Shown here: positions 36,901 through 51,900 of the stretch, in pieces
Layout of the letters: every line of letters begins with the position of its first letter
How positions within the stretch are numbered: position 1 is the first letter of the stretch
From: Bugulina stolonifera
Lineage: Eukaryota; Bryozoa; Gymnolaemata; Cheilostomatida; Bugulidae
DNA length: 64,000 nt
Reading direction: 5' to 3'
NCBI GenBank assembly: GCA_935421135.1
Contig: OW285189.1
Span: forward strand, 1,350,179-1,414,178
Notes under the pieces: generated by a model
What the model was told of the DNA's origin: nothing
Databases searched by the model: none
The model's input: only the letters and a program-made list of their open reading frames with translations
Translations under genes and position numbers: made by a program

Positions 36901-39900
36901 AGACAACAATTGAGTTATCATTAATTTATCTAACAATAATAGCAGGCCTACAGTGTAAATGTAAAATTGTACATTATATGCAGCAGTAGTTATCTCCTCC
37001 TTCAATACGCAAGTATGTAACATGCAGTGCTGGATGCTGGCCTATAGTAACCTAATATTGGGTTGGGTTTAATATTTTCTCTCTGATCTGGTTGTTTGTG
37101 TCCATTCCATTGTACTACTGCCAAGAAAATTGTCGAGTTAGAATAACTTATGAGTTTTATGACCAGAAATGTTTATATGACTCTCATAAAAGGGAGAGAA
37201 GTAACTCAATATTATTATTTACTGTTATAAAACACTTGCCTCTCAACAGGCTGCAGTAGTGTAGTGTAGAAGGTGTAGTATTATAGGTGTTGACTGTAAA
37301 GCTAATTAATAGGCCTATGCACTAATTTATTGCAGGCAGCAACACAGAGAGCAGTGGCAGTCAGAGAAGCAAACGTGTATCCAAAAAGAAAGCTTGGCAT
37401 AGTTTCTCCTTTTCTGGAGTAGGTGATAATTCAGGAAATCAAGACATCTGTCGTCATGGTGATTATAATATACAAGTGAGTATTAGCCTAGATTGTCCTC
37501 ATCATGTATGATGTATCATACATTGCTGAATGAAATTGTATGTACACATTATAGATATTATAATAATAGGCAGGCCTGAACCATAATTTTATATGTGCAC
37601 ACCCATCCTCAAATATCTCATGTAGGTGCACTCTCCCTGTAGGACCTAGGCAGCTCTCAGCAGGCTGTATAACCACTGCTGCTTTCTCCAAAGAACCACT
37701 TTCCAAACAGCTCAGTCGCAGAGCTGTTCTCCTATTGTTGTGTCAGCTTGTTGTGTGTAATTGGAGCATAAAATGAAATAGGGCAGTGTACCAAGTCATA
37801 TATTATAAAGGTTATATACAAGTATACAATGCTATCTGCAGGCACAAGAGGGAGGAATTTGTGTCACCTTACGGGTCAAAAATATCATAAAATTACAAGA
37901 ATGTAAGGTATTTGACTGACATAACAGGTCACACACTCGGGGTGTACATTCACATAGTTAGAATATATAGTAGGATATGGTTACGCCCTGAACCCTGACT
38001 GTTGATGTCCTACAGCAACAGTAGCAGTAGCAGTAACTGCAGTTGACTCCATTAGCTTAGAAAACTTCTCCTGGACAATCATATTCTCTTCCCCTACGGT
38101 AGGTTTCACTCTTCGCTACTAGTAGTTTGTTGTAGTGGCAGCAGAATTAGTTGCAGTAGCAGTAGCTCGGCAGCAGTAGTAGAAAGAGTATTACTAGTAA
38201 TTGTATAATGTATTTAAGCAAGGAATTTATCTTTGAGCAGTTTGTCTATACATTATACAATATATAGAAAATGGCCAAACCCCCTAACTTTACTAGTAAT
38301 GGTGGTAGAGGTAGCAGTAGTTGCAGCAGTAGTGACAGTAGAAGCAGCAGTGGCAGCAGCAGCAGCAGTAGCAGTAGCAGTAGCAGTAGCAGTAGCAGTA
38401 GCAGTAGCAGTAGCAGTAGCAGTAGCAGTAGCAGTAGCAGTAGCAGTAGCAGTAGCAGTAGCAGTAGCAGTAGCAGTAGCAGTAGCAGTAGCAGTGGTAG
38501 TGGTAGTGGTAGTGGTAGTAGTAGTGGTAGCGGTAGTAGTAGTAGTAGCGGTAGTAGCGGCTGAAAAGTTGCACTCACGGTGTGCAGATGCACAGTGCAG
38601 AGCCTGAACCTCCTCCTGTCACAGTTATTCGAAATGGGAGTCCCCCAAAAATTAATTTGATTGACTCGATAACGATCCCAATTCCCAATCATTCCTTAGA
38701 TAATTGGTTTACCAATATCCATGAACAGCCCTTCCGATACAGGAAACTGCGCATTTGAAAATGTACATTTTGTAGCATCCATGTACATGGAGGCCTACAG
38801 CATGTCCATTAGTTGGTTCCAACAAGCTATAAGGGCCGGCTCTAGTAGTACCACTAGGCAGATGTAATAACATTTTGGAATATTAAATACAACTAGTGAA
38901 GATTATACAGACAAACATTGACTGCATGCAGGTAACCTCTGTGTATGGCAACATGCAGTAAGCTGCCACCATCGCTATTACCTGTAATCTATGTACTCAG
39001 ACTGAAATAGTTACAGTAACATCTCTTCACTCTACACTATCATCATTTAATAATTTCATGAAAGAATTCTGCTAATGATTTCTGTTAACTGCAAAGTAGT
39101 ATTCTCATCAGTTCCATTGCCCTCACTGCTGCTGCTGCCACTCTGCTCTATAAACTTGCAGCATCATTATACTCATTAGTAAAGTCAGCAAGACAGCAGC
39201 TACAGTACAAGAACTGGTTGCCCTGTAAACATTCACAATATCCCCTCTAATCAAACCATTAACATACATGTACTACTGGTACAGTACCAGTATATATAGC
39301 TACATTGTATGTGTAATATGTATTAAATGGACTGTTGCTCACATCAGCCAGTTCACTGGTTCTCCATTTTCTGGTTTACACTTTTGGCATCATATAAATT
39401 AAGTTGTACTAGTACACTAACCAGTGGCCCAGCATTAGTGAAAAATAGTGCATTCCATATCAGCATGGGGCTGTCTACAATTATCTAACTCTTCACTTGT
39501 GTTGTCTGCACAAAGTTTTATATAACATCACCGTGTTATGTTATCTCTCACAGACATAGAAAATATATCACACCTTACATTTATCATACATGTATGCATT
39601 TACTTTATGTCTATGGCTATGTCTTATGCGAAATCAGTGAGAAGATATATATAGTATATATATACATATAGCCCTACATTATTTTATGTCTAGATTTTAC
39701 CTTGCTAAAGGTTTTTGGTGAGGGTTTTGTCAAACTGCTCACCCCGAGCCATGTTCTTATAACATATGCACATTGGAAGACTAAACTGACTCGAGACTCT
39801 GAAGTAGGCGTATCATCCCGTCCCTCAGCCTCACCTTCCGTTCTCAGTCTATATGCTGTGTTGTTTAGGTGACCCCAGTTGTGGCTAGAAGAACGCAGAC

Positions 39901-42900
39901 CTTGAGAGTAGAGCGCTTAGCACGACATCACTCTAAGGAACCTGTGCTAACCCTTCCACCTCCCCCAACTCAGTTGCCACCTCCTTTAACTCCTACACCA
40001 ACTTCATCGCCACCTATAGACTTTGCTCCAAGAGAGTATAGTACCCAACCACGCTCTCCGTTAGACACAATGGACACACGCAGTGAGCACAGGCTAGATG
40101 TATCATCATGCAGCGGGACATTAGCCAACAGCACAAGCACTGAGGCTATGCTGAAAGACCTTCGTAGAATGAACCCAACATATGCATCCGACATGTCTGT
40201 AAATCGCACTCTTTCAGTCGATGCTGGTTTGACGTCCCCAACTTATTCACTTAGCAGTAGCAAGAGCCCAGGCAATAAAAGGTTAGTAATAGTCACACTT
40301 GGAGTTCCACCCCTTCAAATATACGTTGGGAGCATGTTGTAGCTGGAGTTCTCAGCCCAAACTTTATAATTATCTTCCCACATACCCATCTATTCTTAGG
40401 CAAGTCTTAGAACCTAGGCTAAGATATAATACTAGCATATTATACATCTACATGTATATGATGTTTTTAGACAAGGAATTTATTTTGTGATATCGTGCTA
40501 CGCGCTCAACTTTCAAGGGCTGCGTTCTTCTAGTGCATTAGATGTTTATCAACTCCACGGACAGTATTGGATGGGCATTGGATAGATGAATAAAGCATCA
40601 CATACGCCTACATGCTTATATACAGTGTATGTACATGCATATATACATGTACAGTGTGTGTACATGCATATATACAGTGTGTGTACATGTATATATACAG
40701 TGTGTGTACATGTATATATACAGTGTGTGTACATGCATATATACAGTGTGTGTATACATGCATATATACAGTGTGTGTACATGCATATATACAGTGTGTG
40801 TACATAGGCCTATACATTTTGCTGTTTACTACACAACTTCAAACATGCTGGTTGCTCCAGTCCATCGCTGTGCTTACACTCTAAAAAAATCACCAGGCTT
40901 ATACTCCTCGGCGTGACCAGCCCCTTACAGCTCGCATTGCCAGGTGCCAGTGCTGGCCAACTCCCTGTGAGAAAAGGCCCAGATGACATGGGCCTCTTTT
41001 TTGACAGGGGTAGAAGAGTTGCCTTGAAGCCATGCTTTACATGACCCCAAGGACTTTTGCAGCACAGGAGCAATTATGGCTGGATGCCCTTCCTAACACG
41101 ACCGTGACCGGGAGTTGAACCTGGGACCTTCAGCATGAAGGTTCAGCATTCTAACCATTAAGCCACAACCGCTCCTTGCACTATACAAACTTGTAAATTT
41201 AAAATCAGCACATTTTAAACTCCCATACTCTACTAGTAATCCTTGACTCTATGGCTGGGAGACTACTCCTTCTTTAGCCTACATAATACATAAATTGCTT
41301 AAACAGCGAGGTTGCATTAGTCCACATATAACTGACTTTAACTTTACCTTTAATTGCATCACCTCTCTCTAGTCTTCTGCATGGGAAGTTTTGGTATAGG
41401 AAATACACTTAGTACTAGTACTAGTAATGAACTAGACAAGTTACTCCAGATTTGTATCTCAGAGGTGTGTTTTTTATTTTCACGCAAGGGTGTACAGACA
41501 CACCACCTGTAGGCCTGCTACTCGTAAGCCTGTCTCTAGGGTATTACATAAGCAGTGAGTAGATAGAATGTCATCCATCCATTCATAATATAGTTTAACG
41601 ATTCTCATTTCTACCTTATACTTTGATCCCTCAGCAAACGAAATTTGACAGAAATTAATTAGAAAGCATGTGGTGTTCTCCCATATGGTTCTAAAATGAA
41701 TGGCCTCATTGGAGTTATCATATCTTAGTTACCAGTAACTTGTGATCAGGCATTAGCTTCACTGGGTTTACTTGCTAATGGAATAGAATGGTTTGTTAGT
41801 TTACGTTCGCCTTGGTACTGTACCTACTGGTTCAATACGTGTACCTACTGGTTCAATACGTGTACCTACCGGTTCAATACGTGTACCTACCGGTTCAATA
41901 CGTGTACCTACCGGTTCAATACGTGTACCTACCGGTTCAATACGTGTACCTACCGGTTCAATACGTGTACCTACCGGTTCAATACGTGTACCTACCGGTT
42001 CAATACGTGTACCTACCGGTTCAATACGTGTACCTACCGGTTCAATACGTGTACCTACCGGTTCAATACGTGTACCTACCGGTTCAATACGTGTACCTAC
42101 CGGTTCAATACGTGTACCTACCGGTTCAATACGTGTACCTACCGGTTCAATACGTGTACCTACCGGTTCAATACGTGTACCTACCGGTTCAATACGTGTA
42201 CCTACCGGTTCAATACGTGTACCTACCGGTTCAATACGTGTACCTACCGGTTCAATACGTGTACCTACCGGTTCAATACGTGTACCTACCGGTTCAATAC
42301 GTGTACCTACCGGTTCAATACGTGTACCTACCGGTTCAATACGTGTACCTACCGGTTCAATACGTGTACCTACCGGTTCAATACGTGTACCTACCGGTTC
42401 AATACGTGTACCTACCGGTTCAACACGTGTACCTACTGGTTGAGTAACTGTAACTGGTACTAGCGCCTGACATGGTGTTTACTTTGAGCTGCCAAACTAC
42501 ATAATTTTTACTACAGTTCCAGCTACCCGTTACCAAATTATAAGCAATTTATTTTAAAGTCAAAATGAATATAGAATATTGTAATGGTTTTTGGGGGGGG
42601 GTTGTGATGTCGTCCTAAGACGACCCCTTATCCAAAATAAAGAACCTATGAGTGGTGCTAGGTCTTCTCATTACATGAGAGATCAACAGGTACTAGTAGT
42701 CCAACGACTACTCAAGACGATCCATGTGGTCTCGAGTCCATGCTTGTTTACTATACTGAGAAAGAGAGTGATCTGACCTAGAAGGCGGTTCGGGAGGCAA
42801 GGTCGAGGACCTTGACAACTGGAACGACCTATCTACAAAGAGAAGGTCTCTGTATAAGCAGTATAGAAGTGTCCTTATTGAGATCCAAGCATCAACTGAG

Positions 42901-45900
42901 ACAATGAACATTAAAACGATGTGCAATTATATAGCATAAGAACTTCCGGAGGAAGTTCCGGTAAAAAGGCTGACGTAGTGTCGTAAAAAGACGACGTAGT
43001 GTTGTCCGGAAATTGTGCAACAAAATGGCGGCAAGAAGCCCAAAATAGGTCGGTTACAACAAAAGATGCTTAAAACCATCCAATTCGTGTACTAAATCAA
43101 TATCAGGTAATTCTGAGAGGTTGGCTCTTTTTACATGGGTATAAAAAGGACATACATGTAATTGCTCAGTAATGCACATTATAAGTATATCAGTGACAAT
43201 ATTTACTACATAGACAGGCAACACAAACATATGTAATGCAATAGATGCATATAATAAGCGTCATGTAGTCAGGAGGCTGAGTTAGAGTTATACATTTTGC
43301 CATTACAATATTATATTAAATTGTAAGAAATTTAGTTGTTATTCATGATCCTTCTAGAAAAATTGCGCATAGCAGGGCGTGCCAGCCCACACCTCTCTAG
43401 TGACCAACCCAGTTGCTAGACCTAGGGTAACGAAATTACAGAACTAAAACGCATTCCATAGTCGTTTATGGATATGATTCATTCATGACTTGTATACTTG
43501 AAGCCACAAGCAGGCCAGTTGTAATAACGCTAGTAATCAGTCAAGTGATCTAATGCTAGTAATCAGTCATGTGAGGGAGTATTTCCAAAGTTGACCAAAA
43601 CCAATCAAAAGGCTGAATAGCTTGTTGTATAGTACTTGCCTAGAGCTATTCAAAAAGGTCTGCCAGTGCAATAGCAGATGATGTCATCTGCCACAAATTG
43701 ATCTTGAACAAAGGCAGTCTATGTCATCTGAGTAAACCTTGTTATAAAGCACATGGAAAGGTTTTGATCCAATAACTTTTCTATTAACCAAGAGTTTATA
43801 AATTCCTTCTACACTTTTAATAACATGATACTTAGTCACATATTGTATTCACTTGTCTTTTTTATTTCAAACATCAAGGAAGTGCAATTAGCAAGAAGAT
43901 GTCTTATTTATTTGAGGGTATACTACAATGAGAAGACAACTTCTTCATATTTCTAAAAACTCCCATGAGTGAATAGAGGTAGTGGGTAGCCTATTTTCTA
44001 GTATTTTTTGAAAATACACATAAAATATATTTTTATGTTATGTACTTGTGGTAAAACAATATTAGTGCCAGATGAGAAATAAAGAACTAAATTTAGCATA
44101 AATGGTTTCCAACTATATTCCTCTACTCATACAAGAGAGGACAACTCAGGAAGACTACCCAGCTTTTGGGGCTACTTCCACTTGAACACTAGCAGCTATC
44201 TCATTGATATCCCTGATTCTACTCAGATGGTACTAGAAAGGTTTATTCTTATTTGTTCATAATGAAGATTAGTGCCTTCACTATACATAATCTGAGCTTT
44301 AGTAATCCACTAAAACTTCTCTAGCTACACCCCCAATATGAGTTTACTGAATTATTTACCAAGTATCGAGTCTGTGTAGTCCACCATATCAGTTATATCA
44401 TTTCATGTATAACAAGTTCTGTGCTGAGATGTATTATTTTCCACTCCATGGTGTGGGTAAGCAACTCCCAACTCATTCTATTGTTGTCATGTATATGCGT
44501 ATAGTTTCATCTGTTAGTAGGTGTACAATGCTTTTTATACATATATGCAATATGCAGGCAGGATTCCCAACCCCATCTCACCCCACCTGCTATTTATAAA
44601 TAAATATCACAATTCTAAATATTATATTTATGATATTTATTTATAATCTCTGTTCTCAAACATAATACATTATAATCACAGAAACAGTATTGAGAGAACT
44701 GTTCCTGTGATAAACATATATTATAACTACTTGTGTGACATCATTTATGATAAATCCCTGTATGATCGGGTCACCCAACCTGACACATGAAATATTCCAT
44801 TGCATGAGATGTGTAGCCTATGAGTAACATTCTTCAGAAACAAGTGTGTGCAGGTGTGGATTTACAATGACATCTAACAGCAAGTGTTCATCTTTCTGTA
44901 GGTGCTCTACTAACTATCCAATGGCCAGTCTCCACTCACCTGTCTCCCCTGTTAGCGGTGGTGACATGGTGCGCTATACAAGGTCAAGTAGAAGCTCCAT
45001 CGACTCCGGCACCAGCTCAGGACCTCTTGTAACTAAGCAACCAGTCGGCCATTTTGTTGTAGTTGCCATAGATTTTGGCACAACATTCAGTGGATATGCA
45101 TTCAGTTTTAGTCAAGAACCTAACAGCATTCACATGATGAGAAAGTGGGAGGGTGGAGACCCCGGCCTTATTAACCAGAAGACCCCAACTTGCCTTCTCC
45201 TGGAACCTGATGGTACATTCCATTCATTTGGTTTCAGGTAAATATTATGTTAACTAATGCAGCCAGGTGTAAAAATATTTTAGTTTAGACAACTTTTGTT
45301 TGACATCCAAATATCAGCTAAAAAGTGGTGATAATATAATAATGCATAGAGTGCGCTAGCATGGCTCAGTTGCTGCAGCATATGCTGTATATATTGACAC
45401 TCGTCTGGAAGTTGTCTCATCTCTGGCTAATGCAATCCATACTGCCTATGCTAGTCAAATATTGACTGTAGTAGAGCTGTGTGCTAGTCAAATATTGACT
45501 GTAGACAAACCCACTCTAATTACTCTCCAAATGTCAGCACAAATGTCATCATTATTCTACAACAGATACACTAAAGAATCCTCTCACCTCTAATGAGGCT
45601 ATTACCTCTCTTCATTAGCAGGTGATGCAACTCCATCATTTCGCTAGACTGTGGTCTAAGTCTATCATTACTAGACTGTGGTCTAACTCTATCATTACTA
45701 GACTGTGGTCTAACACAATCAACACTACATGTAAATCTACACTAATGACACATATTATGGCCTTGACCTGGGTGGCATCTACTTGCTCTATCATGAGACA
45801 TTATTAGTGTCTTCACCACTTCTTACACAGTCCAGCTTAGGCCTAAATGACTATTGGCCTGGGATCTTGCTTGGTCGCAGAAAACCATGCCTAGCTCATC

Positions 45901-48900
45901 GGCACACCTGGGTTTTTCACACAAAAATGAGGACTTTGCTTTAGGCGCAGGCTGGTGTGGTCGCGACTCTGTGACGGATCTGTGTCGGAAATTTTTTTTA
46001 GCTCGTTGGCCTGTGCCTGTAATTTAGGTTGCAAAGACACTATATGTGACATCAGCAAGTACATACTTGTTCTGTGTGCCATCAATGAGTACCTGCTCTG
46101 TGTGCCATCAACAAGTATCTGCTCTGCTGCCATCAACAGTACTTGCTCTGTATGTCATCAGCAAGTACCTGCTGTCAACGCCAACATACACCCAAAAGCA
46201 CTATTTGTAACCTAACACTTGAGAGAATAAAGCTTTTCATTGATGACTTTTGGGTTTGTTGGATAATATTTTATTAGAACCATATGTTTTACATGCCTGT
46301 CTCTCTATTTGAGAATTTATACAAATACTATCAGAGGTAACAAAACAGATCACAATCATTGAAGAGGAATGAAACGGCTTGACCTCCAGTGACATCTATG
46401 GCGTGTTCTCCCCCCCCCCCCCCCCCCGCCCTCTCCCCCATATTTGTTGGGCGAGTGCAATTTTATTTCTCCAAAAATGTTCCAACAGGATAGGTTTTTC
46501 TGTAATATACCGTGATGGTGAGGCCCTTAACACAGTTATCTCAATCACAAACAAAGATTGAAGACTAATTATGTGCATTGTACATGTAATAGCCCACATG
46601 TACTGCATCTAAACAATATATTATGTAAATATTCAAAGATACTAGGTTTTCCTTCATATGATCTAGGAGAGTTGTCTCCCCCTTAGTGTTTTCTGAGATA
46701 CAGCTGCTATGATATAATATAGTGTAATATAGTGTAGTATAAGTATATCATATATATCATAATATACTACTATGTTATAGCAGGGTGTAGTATATGTATA
46801 TCATATGCTACTATATTATAGCAGGGTGTAGTATATGTATATCATATGCTACTACTATATTATAGCAGGGTGTAGTATATGTATATTATATGCTACTACT
46901 ATATTATAGCAGGGTGTAGTATATGTATATCATATGCTACTATATTATAGCAGGGTGTAGTATATGTATATCATATGCTACTACTATATTATAGCAGGGT
47001 GTAGTATATGTATATCACGTTGTAGTGCCAGAGATTTCTACCATGACCTTGATTCTTCAGAAGCAAAGAAGTGGCTCTACTTTGACAAGTTTAAGATGGT
47101 TCTACACTACCATTCAGTAAGTCATATCCTGTATGTACAGGTACTACATTTTATGTAGCTTGGGTGCATTAGGAGTGCTTTGTGATGGAGTTGCTTTCCC
47201 TTCTTTTATGAAAAGACTACTCCTAACTACAATACAATTTAAACACCTGACCCACTCATGTCTACCAGTATTCCAGTATTCCAGTATTCCAGTCTACTGT
47301 CTACCAGTATTCCAGTATTCCAGTCTTCCAGTATTCCAGTATTCCAGTATTCCAGTATTCCAGTATTCCAGTATTCCAGTATTGCAGTATTGCAGTATTC
47401 CAGTATTCCAGTATTCCAGTATTGCAGTATTCCAGTATTCCAGTATTCCAGTATTCCAGTATTCCAGTATTCCAGTATTCCAGTATTCCAGTATTCCAGT
47501 ATTCCAGTATTCCAGTATTCCAGTATTCCAGTATTCCAGTATTCCAGTATTCCAGTATTCCAGTATTCCAGTATTCCAGTCTTCAGGAGAAGAAAGTCAG
47601 AGTCATTGGATGGCTCTGAATGGCTCTAAAGAAAGTCATAGTTATAGTGATGGCTTTATTACTCACAACACCTGCAGTATATACATACAGTGTAATGTAC
47701 ATGTATATAGTATATAGTATATACATGTACATGTAGTATATAGTGTAGAGTATATACATACAGTGTAATGTACATGTATATAGTATATAGTATATACATG
47801 TACATGTAGTATATAGTGTAGAGTATATACATACAGTGTAATGTACATGTGTATAGTATATAGTATATACATGTATACATGTAGTATATAGTGTAGAGTA
47901 TATACATACAGTGTAATGTACATGTGTATAGTATATAGTATATACATGTACATGTAGTATATAGTGTAGAGTATATACATACAGTGTAATGTACATGTGT
48001 ATAGTATATAGTATATACATGTACATGTAGTATATAGTGTAGAGTATATACATACAGTGTAATGTACATGTGTATAGTATATAGTATATACATGTACATG
48101 TAGTATATAGTGTAGAGTATATACATACAGTGTAATGTACATGTGTATAGTATATAGTATATACATGTACATGTAGTATATAGTGTAGAGTATATACATA
48201 CAGTGTAATGTACATGTGTATAGTATATAGTATATACATGTATATGTAGTATATAGTGTAGAGTATATACATACAGTGTAATGTACATGTGTATAGTATA
48301 TAGTATATACATGTATACATGTAGTATATAGTGTAGAGTATATACATACAGTGTAATGTACATGTGTATAGTATATAGTATATACATGTACATGTAGTAT
48401 ATAGTGTAGAGTATATACATACAGTGTAATGTACATGTGTATAGTATATAGTATATACATGTACATGTAGTATATAGTGTAGAGTATATACATACAGTGT
48501 AATGTACATGTGTATAGTATATAGTATATACATGTACATGTAGTATATAGTGTAGAGTATATACATACAGTGTAATGTACATGTGTATAGTATATAGTAT
48601 ATACATGTATACATGTAGTATATAGTGTAGAGTATATACATACAGTGTAATGTACATGTGTATAGTATATAGTATATACATGTATATGTAGTATATAGTG
48701 TAGAGTATATACATACAGTGTAATGTACATGTGTATAGTATATAGTATATACATGTACATGTAGTATATAGTGTAGAGTATATACATACAGTGTAATGTA
48801 CATGTGTATAGTATATAGTATATACATGTACATGTAGTATATAGTGTAGAGTATATACATACAGTGTAATGTACATGTGTATAGTATATAGTATATACAT

Positions 48901-51900
48901 GTATATGTAGTATATAGTGTAGAGTATATACATACAGTGTAATGTACATGTGTATAGTATATAGTATATACATGTATACATGTAGTATATAGTGTAGAGT
49001 ATATACATACAGTGTAATGTACATGTGTATAGTATATAGTATATACATGTATATGTAGTATATAGTGTAGAGTATATACATACAGTGTAATGTACATGTG
49101 TATAGTATATAGTATATACATGTACATGTAGTATATAGTGTAGAGTATATACATACAGTGTAATGTACATGTATATACTATATACTATACACATGTACAT
49201 GTAGTATATAGTGTAGAGTATATACATACAGTGTAATGTACATGTGTATAGTATATAGTATATACATGTACATGTAGTATATAGTGTAGAGTATATACAT
49301 ACAGTGTAATGTACATGTGTATAGTATATAGTATATACATGTATATGTAGTATATAGTGTAGAGTATATACATACAGTGTAATGTACATGTGTATAGTAT
49401 ATAGTATATACATGTATATGTAGTATATAGTGTAGAGTATATACATACAGTGTAATGTACATGTGTATAGTATATAGTATATACATGTATACATGTAGTA
49501 TATAGTGTAGAGTATATACATACAGTGTAATGTACATGTGTATAGTATATAGTATATACATGTACATGTAGTATATAGTGTAGAGTATATACATACAGTG
49601 TAATGTACATGTGTATAGTATATAGTATATACATGTACATGTAGTATATAGTGTAGAGTATATACATACAGTGTAATGTACATGTATATACTATATACTA
49701 TACACATGTACATGTAGTATATAGTGTAGAGTATATACATACAGTGTAATGTACATGTGTATAGTATATAGTATATACATGTATATGTAGTATATAGTGT
49801 AGAGTATATACATACAGTGTAATGTACATGTGTATAGTATATAGTATATACATGTACATGTAGTATATAGTGTAGAGTATATACATACAGTGTAATGTAC
49901 ATGTATATACTATATACTATACACATGTACATGTAGTATATAGTGTAGAGTATATACATACAGTGTAATGTACATGTGTATAGTATATAGTATATACATG
50001 TATATGTAGTATATAGTGTAGAGTATATACATACAGTGTAATGTACATGTGTATAGTATATAGTATATACATGTACATGTAGTATATAGTGTAGAGTATA
50101 TACATACAGTGTAATGTACATGTGTATAGTATATAGTATATACATGTACATGTAGTATATAGTGTAGAGTATATACATACAGTGTAATGTACATGTGTAT
50201 AGTATATAGTATATACATGTACATGTAGTATATAGTGTAGAGTATATACATACAGTGTAATGTACATGTGTATAGTATATAGTATATACATGTACATGTA
50301 GTATATAGTGTAGAGTATATACATACAGTGTAATGTACATGTGTATAGTATATAGTATATACATGTATATGTAGTATATAGTGTAGAGTATATACATACA
50401 GTGTAATGTACATGTGTATAGTATATAGTATATACATATACATGTAGTATATAGTGTAGAGTATATACATACAGTGTAATGTACATGTGTATAGTATATA
50501 GTATATACATGTACATGTAGTATATAGTGTAGAGTATATACATACAGTGTAATGTACATGTGTATAGTATATAGTATATACATGTACATGTAGTATATAG
50601 TGTAGAGTATATACATACAGTGTAATGTACATGTGTATAGTATATAGTATATACATGTACATGTAGTATATAGTGTAGAGTATATACATACAGTGTAATG
50701 TACATGTGTATAGTATATAGTATATACATGTATATGTAGTATATAGTGTAGAGTATATACATACAATGTAATGTACATGTGTATAGTATATAGTATATAC
50801 ATGTATACATGTAGTATATAGTGTAGAGTATATACATACAGTGTAATGTACATGTGTATAGTATATACATGTACATGTAGTATATAGTGTAGAGTATATA
50901 CATACAGTGTAATGTACATGTGTATAGTATATAGTATATACATGTACATGTAGTATATAGTGTAGAGTATATACATACAGTGTAATGTACATGTGTATAG
51001 TATATAGTATATACATGTATACATGTAGTATATAGTGTAGAGTATATACATACAGTGTAATGTACATGTGTATAGTATATAGTATATACATGTACATGTA
51101 GTATATAGTGTAGAGTATATACATACAGTGTAATGTACATGTGTATAGTATATAGTATATACATGTACATGTAGTATATAGTGTAGAGTATATACATACA
51201 GTGTAATGTACATGTGTATAGTATATAGTATATACATGTATATGTAGTATATAGTGTAGAGTATATACATACAGTGTAATGTACATGTGTATAGTATATA
51301 GTATATACATGTATACATGTAGTATATAGTGTAGAGTATATACATACAGTGTAATGTACATGTGTATAGTATATAGTATATACATGTACATGTAGTATAT
51401 AGTGTAGAGTATATACATACAGTGTAATGTACATGTGTATAGTATATAGTATATACATGTATACATGTAGTATATAGTGTAGAGTATATACATACAGTGT
51501 AATGTACATGTGTATAGTATATAGTATATACATGTACATGTAGTATATAGTGTAGAGTATATACATACAGTGTAATGTACATGTGTATAGTATATAGTAT
51601 ATACATGTATACATGTAGTATATAGTGTAGAGTATATACATACAGTGTAATGTACATGTGTATAGTATATAGTATATACATGTATACATGTAGTATATAG
51701 TGTAGAGTATATACATACAGTGTAATGTACATGTATATACTATAATATAGTATATACATGTACATGTAGTATATAGTGTAGAGTATATACATACAGTGTA
51801 ATGTACATGTGTATAGTATATAGTATATACATGTATATGTAGTATATAGTGTAGAGTATATACATACAGTGTAATGTACATGTGTATAGTATATAGTATA

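Noticed and set aside
38233..38692. Poly-Ser, poly-Val/Ala and poly-Leu open frames
   Set aside because: All frames of an (AGCAGT)n microsatellite within an intron.
41097..41178. A functional tRNA gene on the minus strand
   Set aside because: A and B boxes are present, but the anticodon loop lacks the invariant T before the anticodon and the sequence continues into a SINE body.
41793..42447. Proteins made of VPTGSIR or YLPVQYV repeats
   Set aside because: Direct translation of the 21-bp minisatellite in two frames; no flanking coding sequence or splice support.
47133..47717. Ser/Ile/Pro/Val/Phe/Gln repeat protein
   Set aside because: Translation of the (ATTCCAGT)n microsatellite; it begins downstream of HSPA12 exon 6 inside the intron.
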